This document shows, one piece after another, positions 58,849-64,000 of a DNA stretch of 64,000 nucleotides. A program made the translations under genes and the position numbers. The notes beneath the pieces are model-generated. The model was not told the origin of the DNA. It saw only the letters and a program-made list of their open reading frames with translations, and did not search any database. How positions within the stretch are numbered: position 1 is the first letter of the stretch; the number at the start of each line of letters is the position of its first letter. Source of the stretch: Lobosporangium transversale (taxonomy: Eukaryota > Mortierellomycota > Mortierellomycetes > Mortierellales > Mortierellaceae); contig NW_019028984.1 of assembly GCF_002105155.1 (NCBI RefSeq), positions 682,001 through 746,000 of the forward strand, read 5' to 3'.

Positions 58849-61800
58849 CTAACCCCTCAGCTGCGGCAGAGCCGCAAAGATAATAATCATGATTGTCGAC
58901 GAAATGATGCAGTATGCTAGCATCCAGTATGCGCGCTGGCGGTGACGGATGCGGATCGATGGCTCTAATATCTTTCTGAATCGAAAAACATGCTTGTCTT
59001 CGCAACTTTATCAGTTGCAAAAAAAAAAAAAAAAAAAGACGGAATAATTAGAATGCAATGCACTAGAAGTACCAGAGAAATAAAGCAGGTGCTTTGCCCA
59101 ACGAGTCTTTTGAACAAATGATACTTACATTTTACCTACAAGTCCAAGGATAGGCGAGAACTCTTTAATTCCTGTCATAAGACATATCGACCCAGTCCAG
59201 CCTCCCAAGATTCCCACCATCCAGACCCAAGGACTACTCCACCCTCCCAATCCGAGAAGCGCTAGCGACAGCTGCACTCCTAGAACTATAAACCACAACC
59301 CGATCCCAAGCCAGATCATGCTTTGTATCTTGATTCGATTGTTGGGATGATGTCTTGTCAATATTCCCATGTTATATTGTTCCATGTGGTTCAAAAACAG
59401 AGGGTAGTAGTGATCCATCAACACCACATCCGTCACAAATCCCTTGGCGGGGCCAAACAAATGAGGCACATGGGTCCGACCTTCTTGTACCTGCTGATGA
59501 ATCCGTTGTCGACATTCTAAAGGTAGATAGAATGCGACTGCTGCAGCGGAGGCTGCCACAGCAACTGGCGATGATCCTAAATCCAATCCTGGATCCAGTC
59601 CTGACAACCTTGAGCCTGTAATGCGGGAATTCATGAAGGGAGAGGATGGTTGAGGCGTCAAGGAAAGCTGTGGTGATGGATACGGCGTAGACTTCTCATT
59701 TAGAGTGTTTACAGTGCTCGCAATAGGGCCCGCAGCGCTCAAACTTGCGTTCGAATGGATCGGTTCACCCTGAAGCTGCATAACAGAATTGGCGGTTCCA
59801 GAATTTGATAGACGCATAGGACGGCTACCATTATTATGGGCAGTTACTGCTTCACTTCTTTTTGTTACTACTCCACTTGCATTTTTTTCGTCCACAGCTT
59901 CCTCTCCTGTGGCAATAGAAGGCGGCTGTAGCCAGAAACCGGGGCGTTCTGTCCGAGGCGAGGCACAAGGTGTGAATTGAATGGTACTGAGGCTAGATGA
60001 GCTCGAACCAGTCCCTCGGATGGATTTGCGTAACAATGATGGAAGATGCCATCCACCTCTCTGTGTTGTATTCGAAGATAAAGTCTCAGGTGTTCTCGTA
60101 CTGGCTCGGATTCCGCGCAATTTGCCATACCAATGATAAGGCGATGGACGCTTAGTGATACTGATGGGTTGTGGTAAGGTTACAACTATAAAAAAAAAAA
60201 AAAAAAAAAAAAAAACTTAAAGCCTGATTGCAAAGTGTGATGCCTATACCAAAAGAGAAAGGGTGGACAAAAAAATCGATTGAGATACTTTTTTTTTCTT
60301 ATAGATACCTTCTTTCTCAAGGTCTTTCATAGTGATACGGTCCCAGGTAGATGACAGAGACGATAAGGACGATTTATGAGAAGGCGTCATCTTTGGAAGA
60401 GCTTCAGCATCAACTCCAGCACCAGGTACGATCCCATTTCCGTGCTCTAAAGCATCTGCGTTTTCAAACGATGAGTCATACGAGGGTTGAGAGATACCGC
60501 CTTGATTATGCGTGGAGATCATATGGTTCATATTGGCAGCCAGTGATAATGGTGGTATGGATCTCTCAAGGATTACAACAGTCCCAGGTACGCCAGAAGT
60601 TACATCAGATGGCTCCGACAATCCCTTGTCATCGTTAGTAGGCACTGCAGCATCATTATTAGCAGAGGGAATCACACCATCTTCATCTCGTTTCTCTTGC
60701 TGTCCCCTATAGTTTGTACTCTCCATACCCCCATCCACATTACTGTCTCCATCGCTATCATAGTCCTCATCTTCAACATCATCATCAGCTTCATCATCAT
60801 CACTATCATCACCGTCGTCATCCTCATCCTCTGACGTGTACTCATGGATAGCTACCTCCTCTACTGTAGTCGTGTTAATAGTCAGGGTCGGCAGTTCGAC
60901 AACTGTGGTTTCTGTTCGCATCAGCCTTGTAAATAACGGATTCAATATGGCACTGAGCCCTGTTCCTGTCCTCTTCTTCATTTTGGGGCTCCTTGGACTT
61001 GTTGGCACAGAAGCATTTCCTGAAACATCTCCTTTTCCATCAGCTCCATTTCCCTCATCATGCTCCTTTTTCCGGTTGTCAGAACTATAGCTTTGGCTAG
61101 TGACCTCCGTATTGATCGAGGGGCCGCCACCAGGACCATTATTGACATCATGAGTTTTGTCGTCTTTATCTCCATTTACGCTACGTTGTCCGCTCTGGTA
61201 CCCGTTGCCAAGGCGTGCAGAGGAACTTTTCTTGGATGAGAGACGCTTCAGTCTCCGCTCTTGCCATTTCTCGTTCCACTGTGTAATCACTTCCTCTGCA
61301 TAGCCACCCCATCCTGAAGTCACCAAAATCTTCTCAAGGCTATTGTGTTCACGCTGTCCTCCTTGACCATTATGAGATTGTTTTGTTGATATTGCTAACG
61401 CTTCTTCTTCTTCTGCGGCCATGGATGCAGTCCGGAATTGAACCAAATATTTGCGATAGATCCTCATTGCTGATTCCTGTAGGTCCTCGAGCGCAATAGC
61501 TCGAAAACTGAATGCCAACGGTGCCTTGCCCTCCTGTCCTGTGGTGCCACTAAATATACTAGGAGTGTAAGCACTCTCTCCTGATCTACGAACGGGAAAA
61601 GGCGCTTGAAGCGGGCCTAGACCATTAGGAAACCTTCCAATCGCCAATAGGCGTCTATCTAGTTCAGAATGGCTTGCAAACCCAAGAGATTGCATCGAAT
61701 GTCGACGTTGAAGGTCTGAAGGGCTTTCCGCACGCTGGGGGTAATGCCCATCAACGCTCAATCGTGTCGTCTGGCCCGCTTCATCGGGGACCACCAGTTG

Positions 61801-62805
61801 TGGTGTGTGTGATGTGTGCGGTGCCTGTGGATATTGAGAAAGGGAGAGTTGTGAGAGCGATGATTGAGCTCCGTTACTAAAATAATCATATCCTGTTCCT
61901 GTTCCTGCTCTTGTTCCTGAAGATCCTCTCCGTATATTTCGGGAGTTGGATTGACCTATGATATCAATGGATCCTCGCCCACGCATCATCATGTTATAGG
62001 CATTGGGAGCCGAAGATGAAGCAGATAAGGCTCCTCCTATGTATCCATTACTGTGGTTATATTGTTGGTAGTGACCGCTTGCCAGATCACTACCAGGTAA
62101 AGACTGATAGCGGTCAAAGGAGCCTCGTCGAACATCTTCCCGACTACTGTTATAAGAGTATAGGCCATTACGCTGCGCTCGCATTGCAAGGGCAGCGACA
62201 GCAGCATCCTGTTCTGAAATGTGAGGATCCTCCAACGATGGTCGGCTTACTTCACCTGAGATCCTCCTGCTTCTTACTCCTGCCAATATACGATTGTATG
62301 ATTCGGCCGGTGATATGGGTGGGAAAAGTGCAGAAGAATCATGAGGGCCATAGCGACGAGTTTCTTGGGGGAATGAAAGATGATCGTTCCCCAAGGGCAG
62401 TTGTAAGCTAGATCGGCTAGCCGCATACATGCTGGATCTATCGATCTCTTGCCCATTAACGCCGACACCTATGCCTGTATCCCTGCCAACGCTCATAGTG
62501 GATTGGTTTGGTCCCAGAAGGTCCGGATCTGGTGTGAGCCGTCCTGGCTCCATGCCTGGCATGAGAGCCATACGCCTTCGATCCCGCGCGATTGCACGTT
62601 CCTCAAGTTGATGCTCACGTTTTTGCCTCCTCTCGGATACATCAAACGTCCTACATAACTGTTCATGAGCTGCGACATCCTATGATGGTATAAGAACATA
62701 TTCTGGTCAATCTAGTTCCCTCAGATGCAGATAATATTCATCTCTATACTATATAACTGTTGTACGGTTTCCTTGTTCTCTTCCTCTTCATAGAGATCGA
62801 AAAAG

Positions 62806-62838
<33 letters not shown>

Positions 62839-64000
62839 AAAGAAGCCTATTCTTGTACTTACTGCCCAAAAGTTAAGATACTCAACCGCTCGTTGCGTCC
62901 GAAGGAAAGTCTCAAAGCCATCATAACTGAGTGGATACCGCGTCCGTTTTTCAAGAACCTGACTCAAGTGAGGTAACATCCTGGCTTGTTCTGCAAGCTG
63001 CTGCTCATAGAGCTGTCGTTGTAGTCGCTGCTCCCTCTGTTGTGTTGCCTGCTGCTCTGCACGTCTCTTCCTGGCTGCTCGACGCCTTTTCTTCTTATTC
63101 GCTTTACTCTTGCCATTGCCCTTGGAGCCTGGATGCCTTTTCCCCTTGTTGCTGCTGCTACTGACGGGGTGCTGATGATTGGAAGAGCTACTTGGCAAAT
63201 CATTGGTATAGTTGAGATCATTTTGAAGAAAATAATTGTTACTGCCACCAGCACTAGTTGAATAGTCGCTTTCCTGTCGGATCAGCGAGAGAGATGGCCG
63301 CCAAGTAGACGGCCGATTCCTTCTAGAATCCTGTCGCTGCTTCTGTTGTTTATCTTCATCTGACAGGCCCTGCAAAGCCCCTTTTCCCCCTATTGGACGT
63401 GAAGCAGAAGAGGAAGAATCTTGACTAGGTCTAGGAACCCCTCTGTCGGACTCATGACTTGTTCGGGAAGATTTTTTATATTCATCTGCAAAACTCAGTC
63501 TGCTCGTGGATTCACGCAGTCGCCTGAGAATCCCTATACTATTGTTGGAGTGCTTTGAGGATGTTGAACGATGACGATGACTTTTTCCTCTTCCTTCACC
63601 CTCATCATCCGAGTTATTGCCGTCCTCTGAGTACATATCCGAATCCGCATCGATGTCCTCTTCCTCGGAGCTAGTACTTCTTAGGGGTGAATCTACTCTG
63701 GGATGATGACCAGTGTCCCACGAGTCATAGTGTCCCTGATTCAGAGGCGATCCAGGGCGAGAATGGACAGTATCGTGTGAGGTGCGGGGAAAGTAGGATG
63801 GCTGAGAATGAGAATGAGAATGAGAGTTGTGCAGGTTGCTATGAAGCTGTGGAGAAGGTGATCGGGCAGGACGAGAGCCTAGCGCAATGGCCAGGCGGGA
63901 GAGACCAGGCGATGCTGACTGCGGAGGAGATTCTGGTGGATAGTTGGCATGGTACGAATCCTGTGGATTCTGGGGATATTCTTGTTCGCCTGATGTACTG
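58849..64000 (-). CDS. RAX1: Rax1-like RGS-domain membrane protein (5' partial)
   Basis: Rax1 proteins have an N-terminal RGS-like domain and three C-terminal membrane helices and act in polarity landmarks at the cell surface. The frame is open to the right edge, so the start is outside the window. A long Ser/His/Pro-rich part precedes the RGS region: RTRYPLSYDGFETFLRTQRA, VEYLNFWA, then across an intron DVAAHEQLCRTFDVSERRQ, and later LEDLQESAMRIYRKYLVQF. A 200-residue disordered insert splits the RGS fold. Acidic and Ser-rich stretches follow, then YHWYGKLRG, YLPLECRQRIHQQVQEG, helices IWLGIGLWFIVLGVQLSLAL and WVWMVGILGGWTGSICLM, and the last exon KILEPSIRIRHRQRAYWMLA with helix 3 ending FAALPQLRG. 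Introns hold several long T-runs. Total over 1500 residues, much larger than yeast Rax1. Confidence 0.82.

Overview
The window looks like nuclear DNA of a filamentous early-diverging fungus. The protein set (Rac1-type GTPase, ALG10, SURF1, Rax1-like RGS protein, Rco1-type PHD protein, fungal oxodicarboxylate carrier) is eukaryotic and fungal. Genes carry many short spliceosomal introns with GT..AG ends, the spacers are AT-rich, and Crypton and Ty3/Gypsy debris is present. Mucoromycota, perhaps Mortierellomycotina, is my inference from overall flavour, not from a marker.

Layout. 0.7-4.1 kb: a five-exon Crypton/Ndc10-type tyrosine-recombinase gene that appears to lack the catalytic tyrosine. 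4.1-8.4 kb: gene-poor, with a broken Gypsy integrase and an LTR-like segment. 8.5-25 kb: a dense housekeeping block: EMC7, Rac1 (-), ALG10 (+), SURF1 (-), a UBXN4-type UBX protein (-), a DUF4743 Nudix hydrolase (+), and a membrane-anchored microbial-type PARG-like protein with a long acidic tail (-). 25-31.2 kb: a small unknown gene and an Rco1/PHF12-type double-PHD protein (-). 31.5-37 kb: a tRNA-Ser gene followed by a nest of retroelement debris: a tRNA-derived SINE-like head, two tandem copies of a 0.4 kb repeat, and decayed gag/protease segments. 37.6-41 kb: a DHA2 drug transporter converging on a mitochondrial oxodicarboxylate carrier. 42.6-46.7 kb: two small lineage-specific genes (one extremely basic) and an HSPA12-like Hsp70 ATPase with a prion-like N-terminus. 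46.7-50.9 kb: tRNA-Gly and a gene-poor segment with inverted repeats. 50.9-64 kb: a UBA-UIM-UBX-LRR fusion protein, a peroxisomal SCP2 protein, a secreted Cys-rich protein, and a large Rax1-like RGS/membrane protein running off the right edge.

Most genes are unrelated housekeeping functions in divergent or convergent pairs; I see no metabolic cluster. The most unusual items are the Cdc48-adaptor-like UBA/UBX protein fused to a large LRR domain, the secretory-pathway PARG-like protein whose QEE-type motif is changed, the tyrosine-less Crypton-like protein, the SINE-like family beside tRNA-Ser, and the recurrent 19-31 base A/T homopolymers, many of them inside introns. All splice models are read by eye from GT/AG sites, reading frame and family knowledge.
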